Shown here one piece after another: positions 32,933 through 42,910 of a DNA stretch of 64,000 bases. The position numbers and the translations under genes are program-made. The stretch is from contig JAWWNJ010000018.1 in assembly GCA_037176885.1 (NCBI GenBank), positions 558,001 to 622,000 of the forward strand. Direction: 5' to 3'. This DNA comes from Favolaschia claudopus. Its lineage: Eukaryota; Basidiomycota; Agaricomycetes; Agaricales; Mycenaceae. Positions within the stretch are counted from its first letter, which is position 1. Every line of letters starts with the position of its first letter. Under the pieces are notes generated by a model, which worked only from the letters and a program-made list of their open reading frames with translations, was not told where the DNA came from and ran no database searches.

Positions 32933-35900
32933 TCACCAATACATCAACTCGATGACCAACAAGATGTATTCAACTACTTTGTAAACAATATCTGCTTGTT
33001 CTTCGCCTGCCCATTCCATGCAAAACCAAACTTGGTGCATACACCTTTTGTAAGTTCGTTCTGGTCCAACTGCGAAACGGGTACGCAACGTCTCACCTCT
33101 TGGATAGTGAACCTCTTGGATAGTGATAACTGTACGTGTAGCAGTTAAATTTACGCCGTTGAACTGGAGTTGCGCGGCATTTGGCGAAATTAGACCTCGA
33201 GCAGCCGGATGTTTATTATCGTCGGTAAGGAGGAGAACCTGGGTGCCAGGCGCGAGTGCGCTATCGGTGAAGGGATTCACAGGGAGAGGGGTTTTATTGA
33301 TCTCCTCGTAGAGAAGTAATGAAGCGTATGCATCCCGAGCTGCATATTCCAATTGAGCCTGGGTGAGCTCGTCGTCTGACCAGTTGCTACTGATGCGCTC
33401 CGAGTCGGGTTTGGGAAGACATTGGTGAAGAAGACAGGCAACGAGGTCGGCAAGCGACATGGTCGCCTTTTTGATAAGGAATCGGTCTTTCGCGAACTTT
33501 GCAAGATCTAGTGCGCCATGAAAGTTATCAGGCGAATAGCCAGCTGCGACTGCAAGCTGACTCAGATCTCCGCTGACTTGGCCAGCCTTTATGACCCGGG
33601 AGTGGCGGAGAAGGTTTACCAATTCCTGCGGCAGCTTATGACGGCTGAGCATTTCTCCAATCTAAGGCAAGTATAATTAATATCCAGTACTGAATTCGAG
33701 TCAGACCACTCACCCGTAGTATAAAGACAGAATCTTTATAGGCAATCTGAATTACCGCTGGAGGGCTACGACCGCCAAACTGACCATACTGTGTTATCTC
33801 CACATTCCACTCCGAATCAAAACCAATAACAATGTATCCATTAATCGGAACATCATCCAGAATAGCATGCATTGCATTGTTGATCGTAGTTTCGGAGTCC
33901 AGTATTTGAGGGTTACGAACAAAGTCGGGAGTGGTGAGAATAGGTAGATGGGAATATTTGTCAACGGGTACGACCGCCTCTCTGAGCGAAGGAAAGATTT
34001 TCTCTAGCATGGCTTTGTCCACCATGTTGTCGGTGTAGAAAACCTCTGGTAGGTCATGACCGTAAACGGTGAGATCATCAGCCAGCCGACGGAGAGCATC
34101 GTCAAATTGCGAGTGTGATTTGGTCGCTACAAAGACGCACACCCGAATCTCGCCTTTTTCATTCGTGACGGCGAGGAGAGCGGTGAAGATGGGAACACCG
34201 TCTACTGTAAAAACATGTTTCGCTAACTAGATAGTTGCTGTCAGAAAGAGAAGACTGTATATGAATTCACGGCATACCTTATGACTATGATCAATTGCAC
34301 AAACCCGCGCCGAAAGCATGGCAGTATGTTGGTTGAGAACATCACGGTGCGACTCGATAAAAGTATCATATACATCGCGGAGCCATTGGCCACTTGGTAC
34401 AAACCCATGATAGCCTTGAGCAGTCCGATCTTGGAACACAGGGAAAGGTGTGTATGTCTGCTCCGGTAAGGACATCTGCTGAAGTTTTGTGCGTAGATAT
34501 TGTAAGCGCAGCTCATCGTAGCGGCGCAGGTGCTGCATCCGAAAAAGGTCTGACAATCCGCTCCGCCATGTCAAGTGTGCGGGAAACTCTGACGCAAGCT
34601 GCGGAGGCAGAGGACCCCGGTTTATCCCTTTGAAGGCCAGATCCCGAATCGGCCAAAACCCCCAATTTTTGTCCGAACCAGTTTTGGGGCGGATTGGCAG
34701 TTTTTTGTCCGAACCGGAGGTAGCCTGTGTGCCGTAAGCTGCCAAAAGCGGGTGATTTTCTGCTTTCCCCCATCAAAAATGCTCAATTTTTCTTTCCGAG
34801 CTGTTTTTTTTGCGTCTGTTAACCAAATCTAGCCATTTTCTCGGTGATTTCCAAGAAATTAGCTTTTTCCTAGACCTTCGGCTTGTCCTCGGCGGACTCA
34901 ACTCTCTGCGACAGCGGAATTTTTGTCCGAACCGGATCTAGCTACCTGGGCTCCGTCCCCCCAAAATTTGTCCGAACGGCATCTAGGCTTCGCGGCCCCT
35001 CCCCACCAAAATTTGTCCGAACCGGGATCTGGCATTTGGGTGGATAAACCGGGGTCCTGGAGGCAGTCGGTCCAGCACACGTTGATCCCATGAACGAAAC
35101 CGTTTACCACAGCCAGGCTTGGCCCGGCATTCATACGAGTACCCAATTAGCCAGAAGCAGTTGTCGATGTCAACGACGCGACGCGGGCGCTTCACAATTC
35201 CGTCATGAGTGAGGTGGTGACCACAGCCCAATGTAGGGCAGGGGAGAGCGAAAGATGGGCCGAGAAGTCTCAACGGATCCCAAAGGAAGAAGTCGCATGT
35301 GAAAATATGATGAGGCTGCAGATTCGTTTGGTTTTGCCTGAACCACGACGAAGTCTGCAGGATCCAGAACGTGCCGTTGGTGTAGTGACGTGAACGGCCA
35401 GCAAGAGAACTCAAGTCCCGTTTGAGCTCGCCATGGATCTCAGCAAGTCGTGCCTCAAACCAATCCGGAAACTTATGCTTTGGTTTGCCAGGATGAGGAT
35501 CGTCGTCTTCCTCTTCACCAAGCCCATCACCGTTTATAAATGAACGAGAATCACATTCTTGTTCTACTACAACATCGGTAATCATGCCGATAGAGTTCGA
35601 AGAAGTCGTAGAAGGGAGAGGTGATGAGTCGCCGGCACCAGCTGCAATTTGTCGAGCTCTCGAGAGAGTACTGCTGACATTTGCAGGTGTTGCAGCGGGT
35701 ATGGAAGATGATCGGGAATAGTTTGGTGCCTCGGGGGGAGTGTCAAGAGCGGGAGATGTAGTTGCTGAGGTGGTAGAGGTAGCCGGAGTAATCGTAGCCA
35801 AATGATGTTGCTGGCCCGGTGGAGTGCGAGGACGAAGGAGGCCACGGGCCTGCATTGGAATATTTCATTTTCAGTAAGTAGTACAATGTGCGAAAGTAAA

Positions 35901-36173
35901 AGGACGCACCAGACCGGAGAAGCTGCGAGTAGCGCTACTTTGAGTGATATTTGTCTCATTTGATACGTTCGTCGACTCTTCGCTGCGTTTTTTCTTTGCC
36001 GGAGGCGACAACGTGGGCTGTGAAGATGCTTGTGACAGCTCGGGAGGCTCTTTCGGTTTGTTTTTCGATCCCTTGGGGCGTCCGCGTTGTCGTTTAGTAG
36101 TCACAGATGGCTCCTCCAGTGAATCGGAGTGCCGGTCCGGAGACGTGATGCAGGCGGTGTGAACGCCTTCCAT
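32933..36173 (-). pseudogene. AT-hook, zinc-ribbon and 3'-5' exonuclease protein gene, split by a MITE
   Basis: The start ATG is at 36173-36171. Exon 1 (to 35910) holds an AT-hook, RGRPKGSKNK. Exon 2 (35849 to the MITE) is Ser/Thr/Pro-rich, then has a zinc-ribbon-like domain with HHIFTCDFFLWDP, LPCPTLGCGHHLTHDG, KRPRRVVDIDNCFWLI and CRAKPGCGKRFRSWDQR, which I believe is Pfam DUF6729. After the MITE the frame resumes at 34602 (LASEFPAHLTWRSGLS). Exons 34226-33714 and 33661-32933 carry an RNase D/WRN-like exonuclease: GFDSEWNVE (DxE), KAGQVSGDLSQL and EYAARDAYASL (YxxxD). Catalytic residues are present. The final exon may splice near 33110. Apart from the insertion I saw no lesion, so the gene was probably intact until recently. 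Confidence 0.75.
34611..35058. mobile_element. 448-bp hAT MITE inside the exonuclease gene
   Basis: Ends AGGACCCCGGTTTATCC face inward. The 8-bp sequence GGAGGCAG is duplicated exactly at 34603-34610 and 35059-35066. Deleting the element and one duplication rejoins the host gene in frame at Arg-Leu-Pro-Pro-Gln-Leu. Inside, TTTGTCCGAAC occurs five times, mostly near the ends. No coding capacity. Confidence 0.92.
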
Positions 36174-36340
36174 CGATATTGAAACATGCCGTTTGTACCG
36201 GCAGAACAGAAGAACGAGGTGAGAACAGTTGAGAACAAAGCCCGAAGCTCGAGTTGGACGTGTGAGTATCGCTGTCAAGGACGTTGAAGAGCCCGTCCAG
36301 AAACACAGCCTCTCGACATCCTGTTAACGCCTTTGTTGTT

Positions 36341-36645
36341 GCAGGACCTCTGTTTATCCCTATCAATGCCAGGACAAATTTTGGTGGGGGAGGGCCGGGA
36401 AGCCTAGATGCCGTTCGGACAAAATTTGGGGGGAGAGTGGCCAGGTACCTAGATCCGGTTCGGACAAAATCCGGCGGTCGCAGAGGGTTGAGTCGGCCGA
36501 GGACAAGCCGAAGGTCGTGTGCTTTTTTCCTCAAACTCGTCGAGCAAATGACTAGATTTGGCTGAAAGAGCGCAAAAAACAGCTCGAGAGGAAAAATTGA
36601 GCATTTTTGATGGTGGGAGACCAAGAATCACCCGCTTTTGGTGAT
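36341..36645. mobile_element. second copy of the 34.6-kb hAT MITE, truncated
   Basis: Begins AGGACCTCTGTTTATCC and follows the inverted complement of 34611-35058 through the TTCGGACAAA repeats, the GGACAAGCCGAAGGTC segment and GAGCATTTTTGATGG. It ends at about 36645, where the LINE ORF1 sequence begins, and the other terminal repeat is missing. It lies about 170 bp upstream of the exonuclease start codon. Confidence 0.75.
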
Positions 36646-36650
36646 TTACC

Positions 36651-37400
36651 ATGGCTTTCAATCAGCAACCATCACCATCGCAAACAAAGGACCCCGCCAC
36701 TCCGGCCAGGTTCACCATTCATGACCTCCACCAAGCCATCTATGCCCTCCCCTTGCCCAAGGCCACCGCCAAAACATGTTCAGTCACCGTTGACGCCATT
36801 AACAATCTACGAAAGCTCGTAGCGCAGCTCGTACAACAAAAGACACCATCCTCATCAGAAACCACAAGCCGTCTTGACTCCCTCGTATCCAAATTTGATG
36901 CTCTCAACAACACTGTCAAAGAATTAGCCTCTGTAGCTGCCCATGCACCTCAACGCACCTATGCCTCCACACTCAAAACCTCTGCCTCAGCCAAGACAGC
37001 CCCCATAGCCGCACAGCCCCCCACCGCGACACGTAACACATCATGTGACCTGGTACTTGCCCCGAAAGATCGACGATCCCCAGCCTTTCAGTCTGCATCC
37101 CCCGCAGCTGTACGCGACCAATTCAACTCGCTGACAACACGCTTGGGGATCACGTACGAAGCCCTTGCTGGGGATGGGGAAACATATTTTTCCCAGACCC
37201 CGTTGGCTCGTGCAGTCGCCCTGCATCGTAACGGTGACATCCGCCTCACTCTCAACTCACCGGAGGAGGTGGTGACCCTTCGAGACCAGGAGAGCTCATG
37301 GCTGCCCTCGTTCTCCAGCCTTCTCAAAATCCGAACCCCACTCTTCGCCGTCATTGTCCACCGAGTGTCAACGTCAACCCGTATAGATGGGCTGTGTTGT
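36651..37400 (+). pseudogene. Tad1-like LINE ORF1, 5' fragment
   Basis: From ATG 36651 the frame encodes a Pro/Ser/Thr-rich leader, LPKATAKTCSVTVDAINNLR, a helix-rich stretch (KFDALNNTVKELASVA), APQRTYASTLKTSASAKT, then GDIRLTLNSPEEVVTLRD and WLPSFSSLLKIRTPLF. The last part is homologous to the fragment at 16858-16985, but the zinc knuckles are missing because the frame breaks off near 37400. It is an N-terminal piece of a non-LTR retrotransposon ORF1, placed directly against the truncated hAT MITE. Confidence 0.65.
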
Positions 37401-37595
37401 ACTCCTGAACGAGCCGCTTAGCGTGCTCCACAGCGGATCCGGTGGTGGTGCGGTCAAGGCCACTGAAGATGAGCTCAACGCCCGGGGCCAGGAGGCCAGG
37501 CGGAGCCGCATCTACGGTCTCTTGGTCTTGTGTTTCTTCCCTAGGTGTGAACGAGGGGGGTTTGTAGGCGGGGAGCGTATACGCCGCCATCGTGA
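37383..37595 (-). CDS. hypothetical protein, first exon only
   Basis: From ATG 37595 the frame reads MAAYTLPAYKPPSFTP, then AAPPGLLAPGVELIFSGLD and AVEHAKRLVQEYNTAHLYG before meeting the LINE fragment. The Pro-rich start and the amphipathic tail look coding. I do not recognise the family. The rest of the gene is not visible, and the LINE piece may have replaced it. Confidence 0.3.
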
Positions 37596-37734
37596 AAATT
37601 TTTCTCAATTTTTCCGGGTGTATCCGAGAAAAGAGTGTGCGGTATGGGAGATAGGAGCGAGTTTATTGCGCAGTCTAAGAGTATAGATGTATGATTACAA
37701 GAGGAGGTAGAGATAGAGACAGAGGCAGAGACCG

Positions 37735-37758
37735 TGGTGGTGGTGGTGGTGGTGGTGG
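37735..37758. repeat. GGT microsatellite
   Basis: An uninterrupted run of GGT units followed by GGGG, in purine-rich sequence from about 37690. Confidence 0.8.
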
Positions 37759-37794
37759 GGGAAGAGTGTTGAGGACGATTACGAGAGCGCTACC

Positions 37795-38271
37795 GGGCCA
37801 GTATAGTTCAGCCGCTGCAGGGTCGCTGCCGCCATCGAGACATTGAACGCTGAGAAATCAGGCCGGAAGCGTGGGAGTTTGGCACGCTTTGAGCTGCGAA
37901 GAATTCAGATTCAGCCGATTTCGCCAGAGTTGGAGAACATACCGCATTGCACGAAGACCTGGCCCACCGAAACTTTTTTGAAAGGTGAGATAGGCGCGCG
38001 GTGACGTGGAGGCAAGAAGATTGCAAAATTGGTCAAACTCGGTAGGATACTTGAGATTCTTCAAACACTTCCCCATTGCGCGACGCTCTGACTTCAAGAC
38101 TAGGGCTTTGACCATGCCGGTAAGCGTTTCAGAGCTGTATGTACCATCCACACAACCCTGGGCAAATTTTAACCACGGAGAACGGCCGTCATCCTTGTTG
38201 GAATATGAAGCCGCAGTAGTATATGGGAGAATATCTATTATACAAAGGGTTGTTCTGTCTCCTGTAGACAT
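37795..38271 (-). pseudogene. P-like transposase family, N-terminal fragment
   Basis: Exon 1 (38271 to about 37945) encodes SPWLKFAQGCVDGTYSSETL, a basic stretch, YPTEFDQFCNLLASTSPRAY and LTFQKSFGGPGLRAMR. A GTATGT intron leads to a second exon reading FNVSMAAATLQRLNYTGPVA, which runs out near 37795. The block SPRAY...FQK...GLRAMR followed by a hydrophobic strand is the pattern of the segment that precedes the first catalytic Asp in THAP9/P-type transposases; compare GGPRLLYALQK in the 3.8-7.1 kb gene. The catalytic part is missing, so this is a fragment. Confidence 0.5.
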
Positions 38272-38590
38272 ACAAAGGGATAACCTGATTGGCTGCTCAC
38301 CTGGTCAGCTGCTGATCTGTTCCGTCATCTTCTCCGGAGTCCGAGGAATTCAATCAACGGGTCCCGTGATCGCGTGCCCGTCGTCGCGTCCTGTACGCTC
38401 ATGTCTTCTGCGTCGTTCCCTCTTCTTCCTCTCCTCTGTCTCATGTCTTACCATGTTTATGTAATGTTAAGGCAGCTGCTGCTCATGCTATGTGACTCAA
38501 TCCCCGGTTCCTCATCAGTTTTTCTCAGCCGACGGCAGATGAAGCTAGCCCATGGCCTATATGACTCAGAAGTAAGAACCAGTAGTCTCC
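38272..38590. other. no gene seen
   Basis: A pyrimidine-rich stretch between the P-like fragment and the degenerate zinc-finger gene; perhaps a shared upstream region, since the two genes diverge. Confidence 0.3.
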
Positions 38591-39580
38591 TTGGGCGATA
38601 GTATCTCCAGCGAATCAACTTCCAGCAAGCGCTCAGTGGGTCAGAAACGACGTCGCGAAAGGGAGGGCCGAAAATTTCTAACCCGTGGTAAGCAGGACAG
38701 ATTTTGGTCATGGTACGAGGTTCAATCTAAGCTTTGCGAGAAGTCACGGTCACGGCGTTCTGTCGCTCAACGTGCACGATGACAGCGGGAGCTTGCAGAC
38801 AAGATTGAGTCTGAGCTCACTCAAGTGATGTCATCACCGATAAGCATGAGTCGCGCTCAAGAGCTCAGAAATTCCGGAGACAAGTTGAGGTTGCTCAGCG
38901 ACGCCTCGAAGCTCACCCTGACTGTGGTATGTGCTGCGCACAATTTCTTGCTTGCTTTTGTGTGCGGTTTTGACAATAGATGCAACGGAGTCCCTGGAGT
39001 CAGTTGCCGTCACAGATAAGCATGCGTTTTGCTCCGGAACTCAGAGATTACGTAGGCAAGCTGAGGCTGCTCAGCGACGTCTTCAAGCTTGGCCTGATTG
39101 CGGTCTGTGCTGTTCTCATTATTTGGTTTATACTGTGCTCAGTTTGACAATAGATGCAACGGCGTCCCTCACAATATTTTTATCGTAAAGAGAGCCATTA
39201 GAGGGAATGCGCAGGATCCACTCCCCATGTAGGAACTTTAATTTGTCAGTTCTGACTATTATGATTTGTTTCTTGAGGTTCAGATTCTCATGTTGTGAGG
39301 TTCTGTTTCCCCTACGAGTGTCATCCTGGTTGTAACCTGTCGGTCTGTACTCTCTCCGTACGCCTCTGCTGATTCTTGCTCCGGAGTCCGAGGATGTCGA
39401 TCAAAGCCTCCATCTCAACCTCAAGCCAATTCATCTGCTCCCAAGGCAACTCTTTGCTCTCAATGCACTGCTACAAGTTCTGATGGCTTTTGGAATCTTA
39501 GCCGACATCGACACGGTGCGACTCGCTGCCAACCTTTGCTCCTCATCAACCAGAAGCTTCGTTTTCTTCAGGGTAAAATG
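38591..39580 (+). pseudogene. degenerate zinc-finger gene with tandem exon repeats
   Basis: Starts with a basic Ser-rich segment (SSKRSVGQKRRREREGRKF), then KSRSRRSVAQRAR before a stop at 38780. Two units of about 180 bp follow, each encoding a helix of the form TDKHxxxSxxQxxRRQxExAQ, RRLxAxPDC, each ending at a GT donor and each followed by an intron that ends TTTTGACAATAG or TTTGACAATAG before ATGCAACGG(A/C)GTCCCT; a third unit starts at 39153. Near 39450-39540 a frame reads CSQCTATSSDGFWNLSRHRH, a C2H2-like finger. In-frame stops and frame changes show decay. Function unknown. Confidence 0.45.
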
Positions 39581-40523
39581 TCTATTGAGTTTTTTTTTAC
39601 CTTGGGTTCCATCATGTTTCCAGAGATGTGTTGTTAAGTAGGCGCACTCAGTTTGGTTACAGACGCAACCAAATCCTTGGACATGTGACTGGAATACAAT
39701 GAAGACTATTTTTCACGTTTCCAGAACGAGAGTCAGTGGAAAAGAATGCATAGAATATATTTACAGTCCAATGGAAACTAATATTTCTAAATACACTGCT
39801 CAATCCTGCTCCGAGAATGATTTGGCTTCTTACCTATGTATGAGCATTATTAATATTTGACTCTTCTTCCTCTCCTCCCTATACATGTCACCGAGTTTTG
39901 TTCAGGGTCATAAGTAGGTCTGTCATGGATCTCTTCATTGGGACAAGTGTCCGAGGTGTTTTCTTCTTCTCAATCTCAAATGACTGGTGCTATTCACAGA
40001 GTAAGAGTACATGAATGGCTGTACTAATAGTATTGACCTGGCATTTTGAGCGGGACTCGGAAACAAGGACGCGAGGAACCAACCACAGGTTGGTGACAAG
40101 GGTCCAAGAGATAATCTGAGAATCTGAACTCATGCATAGTGTGCACATCCGCAACTCAGTTGCACTCAGATTCTTCCTTCAAGTTCTTGAATTCCAAGAA
40201 TCATATCATTCGTAGCGAAGCACGAGTTCCCAATGCTAGTCTATTATATGTCACTTCCAGCAGTGAATAACTTTGTCAATTCTGAAGTTGAAGTAAAATG
40301 GTTTGGTAGTACCATATATAGGATGGGTCTCTACAATATGTTGGGAGCCGATTTTGCAAATTGTTCCTTAAATCTAGGAAAAGGACCATTTTGATGAATA
40401 TCTTGTCCATTCTTCCCAATTTGGAGGGTTGTTCGTATTTGCGTGTCGTCTACCTTTGGGGACTGGCAAATCACACCAAACAAATGTCTGTTTGGACTTT
40501 GTTTGTTCGGAGTCGGTCCTGCC
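39581..40523. other. no gene; dispersed repeat core
   Basis: AT-rich. TTCGTAGCGAAGCACGAGTT at about 40212 matches the repeat at 9169-9205. A short frame ending PPPSTVTLKI (to 40555) matches one at 24708 on the other strand. Confidence 0.4.
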
Positions 40524-41362
40524 CCCCGCCCTCTACAGTGACGCTAAAAATCTGAAACAAATTGCAAATGAGTCCTGAGCCGAATCCTCAGGGAATGTCC
40601 CGCGCCGATTTCCCAAATTTTCCCCAAGAAAACCGGAACATTAACGCAGAAATGGCTGTGAAATGGCTTTGCACGGAGAAAATAATCATTTGCGGAACAG
40701 CAAGGGCCAAAATAAAAAATGTGGCCGGGACATTCCCTGTAAATTACAAATACTAAGAGATCCTATACTCAAGTTGTGTTGAAAATGTCGACGGTTGAGG
40801 CTGCAGAAGGGACTGATGAGGGGCAGACATTTGATCACATGAGGGGCAGACATTTGATCACAGCCACAAGCTTAAGCACCCCGCCTTCGGCAGGGCCGGC
40901 TCGCCCAAACCCCGCGGGTTTTTTTCTTGCTGGATTGCGTGCCCTCGGCGCCGCACTACCGCTCGCGCCGTCGGGAAGGTTCGTGGGAACCGGGAGCAAC
41001 ATCTCGACAGCCGGCAGCGACATCTCGACATGGTCCCGTGGTTTCGTGTCAAAGTCACGTTACTTTTCACGTGAGCCGATCCTTGTGTTTTCATGTACAA
41101 GCTTAAGCACCCCGCCTTCGGCAGGGCCGGCTCGCTGCGCTCGCGTCCCTCCCTACGGCTGGTGCACAGCTTGTCGGGGCTCCGCCCCAAACCCCGCATG
41201 TTTTTTTTTCCCTGGATTCCGTGCCCGCGGCGCCGCACTGCCGCTCGTTGCACTCGCCGGCGCGCGTCGCCGGGGACCGCGTGTGAAAAGTCACCTGCTT
41301 TTTCACGTGAACTATCACGGGACCTGCGGTCCCGTAGTGTCTTTTATTATAGATTATAGATA
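40524..41362 (+). mobile_element. dispersed repeat copy 2 with a Helitron-like 3' end
   Basis: 40524-40866 is the second copy of the repeat at 24083-24745. It contains a short direct repeat, GGGGCAGACATTTGATCACA. It runs into two GC-rich units starting AAGCTTAAGCACCCCGCC (40869 and 41098), about 230 bp each, of which the second has about 48 bp more. The block ends with a perfect hairpin ACGGGACC-TGC-GGTCCCGT (41317-41335), followed by AGTGTCTTTTATTATAG. A GC-rich hairpin close to an AT-rich terminus is what Helitrons have, but a CTRR end was not found and no Rep/helicase gene is present. Helitron assignment is tentative. Confidence 0.4.
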
Positions 41363-41952
41363 GGACTTGCCAGTCCCCACTACCTTACAAAGGAGAGTGG
41401 TCACGTGTTGGTCTTTGTCTCGAGACAAGTGTCAAGTTATAAGTGTCACGGTCACATCCGCTGTCCCTCTGCTCCGTCGCGTCGTCGTCCGTCGCCCTCA
41501 GTCTCGGAGTCAGCGTTGTTCTCTCCATCGACTGCTGACTCCCGTTTTGTATTTTGACATCATGACTTTGACTTCCCATGGCCTCTCGGCTGCTCTTGAC
41601 TCCGTCGACTCCCCTGAAAACCGGCGGCTCACCGACTTCCTCGCCTCTGTCATCGTCGCCTCCTCTACATTTAGCATAACACGTTCTGTCTCATTAGCAG
41701 AAGTAAGCCGCGTATCTATCTACTACACTAATAAAATTTGTTCTTTCTTTCTTTTCGCGTGTGCTGCAAAATCTTGAGTCTCTCTTGCACCTGTCCTCGC
41801 GTTTCAAGTCTACCGGCTCGCTTGGGTCACGTAAACCTGACAAGACACAAACAACTCTCAAGGTCTTTGCTTGCGCATCCTCGATGAGGTTTGGGGGACT
41901 TTGGTGGCTCTTTGCAGCGACAGTGCTTTTCGTTGTTGCCATGCAGTGCGTA
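41363..41952 (+). other. possible small gene, not resolved
   Basis: A plus-strand frame from ATG 41562 (MTLTSHGLSAALDSVDSPEN) looks protein-like and stays open to 41777; another frame (41761-42135) follows with a hydrophobic stretch FGGLWWLFAATVLFVVAMQC. A splice at GTAAGC (41702) could join them, but no acceptor in the right place was found. The second frame overlaps the minus-strand Ulp1-like gene. Confidence 0.3.
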
Positions 41953-42330
41953 TTACACTCTTTGGCAGTCGTTGTGGCGTCTAACTTTACAGTAGGCCAA
42001 CTCCACCTTGCTCAGCACTTCCCTCCTCATCCTCTCTTGCACAACGGCCGCCTCGAGGTGTTCGAGATGCACGTAATGAAAATCGACGTCGTCGAGATGA
42101 AGCTGTTGGTGACCCTGATCGCAAACTATCGGTGAGGGCATAGATTCTTCATCGATTTCACGGGGTGTATTTAATGAGGGCGAGGGAATAATGACTCCAT
42201 CGTCTTCAGGCTCGGAAGGCTCCGACGGTTCGGGGGTTGTCGCGGGGCCACAAAAATCGTACTCTGATTCGGAATCATCATATTCAGACATCTGCTCGAT
42301 GTTCTGTTAGTGCTGCGGGAGTTGCGGAAA

Positions 42331-42347
42331 ATATATATATATATATA
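42331..42347. repeat. AT dinucleotide repeat
   Basis: An uninterrupted AT run inside a likely intron of the Ulp1-like gene, just after a GTATAT donor on the minus strand. Confidence 0.8.
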
Positions 42348-42680
42348 CCGCAAATGTCCGGAATGGTTCGGCGAGATTAAGAAACCAGTGGATTCGATAA
42401 TACGGAGGATCAGCTGGGGTCCAATGGGCATAGTCCAGACGAATGCCCGTCCGCTTGTCGAGGGTAAGGAAAATCCGGGGGAACGAGGGAAAAGAATGGG
42501 GCGGTTGGAAGGAGGAAGCTAACCACCATCGAATGAGAGCAAGCTCATCCGAAGGCGGTGATCCACCTAGAGAGTCGCAAAAGCGAGGGTGTGGTGAACG
42601 AGATCGATCTGGAGCAGCGTCCAATGATTTCCGGATACGTGAAGGGGGAAGTAGACTGTATCGGCAACTCCTGCACTGAT

Positions 42681-42837
42681 TGTCGGTACACGAAGGAAAC
42701 CGGTCTCTGAGATGGACGCAAAAAGGTGGCCAAAAGCCCTGATCCGTTACGCGTATCTACCGGAAGTAGACTACGATGTACATGTTTGACTACAGGCCCT
42801 GAAGCCGAGCAGACCGTAACTACTGCACATACCAACA
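42681..42837 (-). repeat. copia 3' LTR
   Basis: 157 bp, TG...CA ends on the minus strand, followed by the CTGAT duplication on the left side. One base differs from the 5' LTR (near 42798). Confidence 0.9.
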
Positions 42838-42910
42838 CTCCCCCTCTGCAAGGCGAAAGAGATCAACACGTAGACAAACGGGAATTAGAAGTATTAGAAA
42901 GATGAATATA

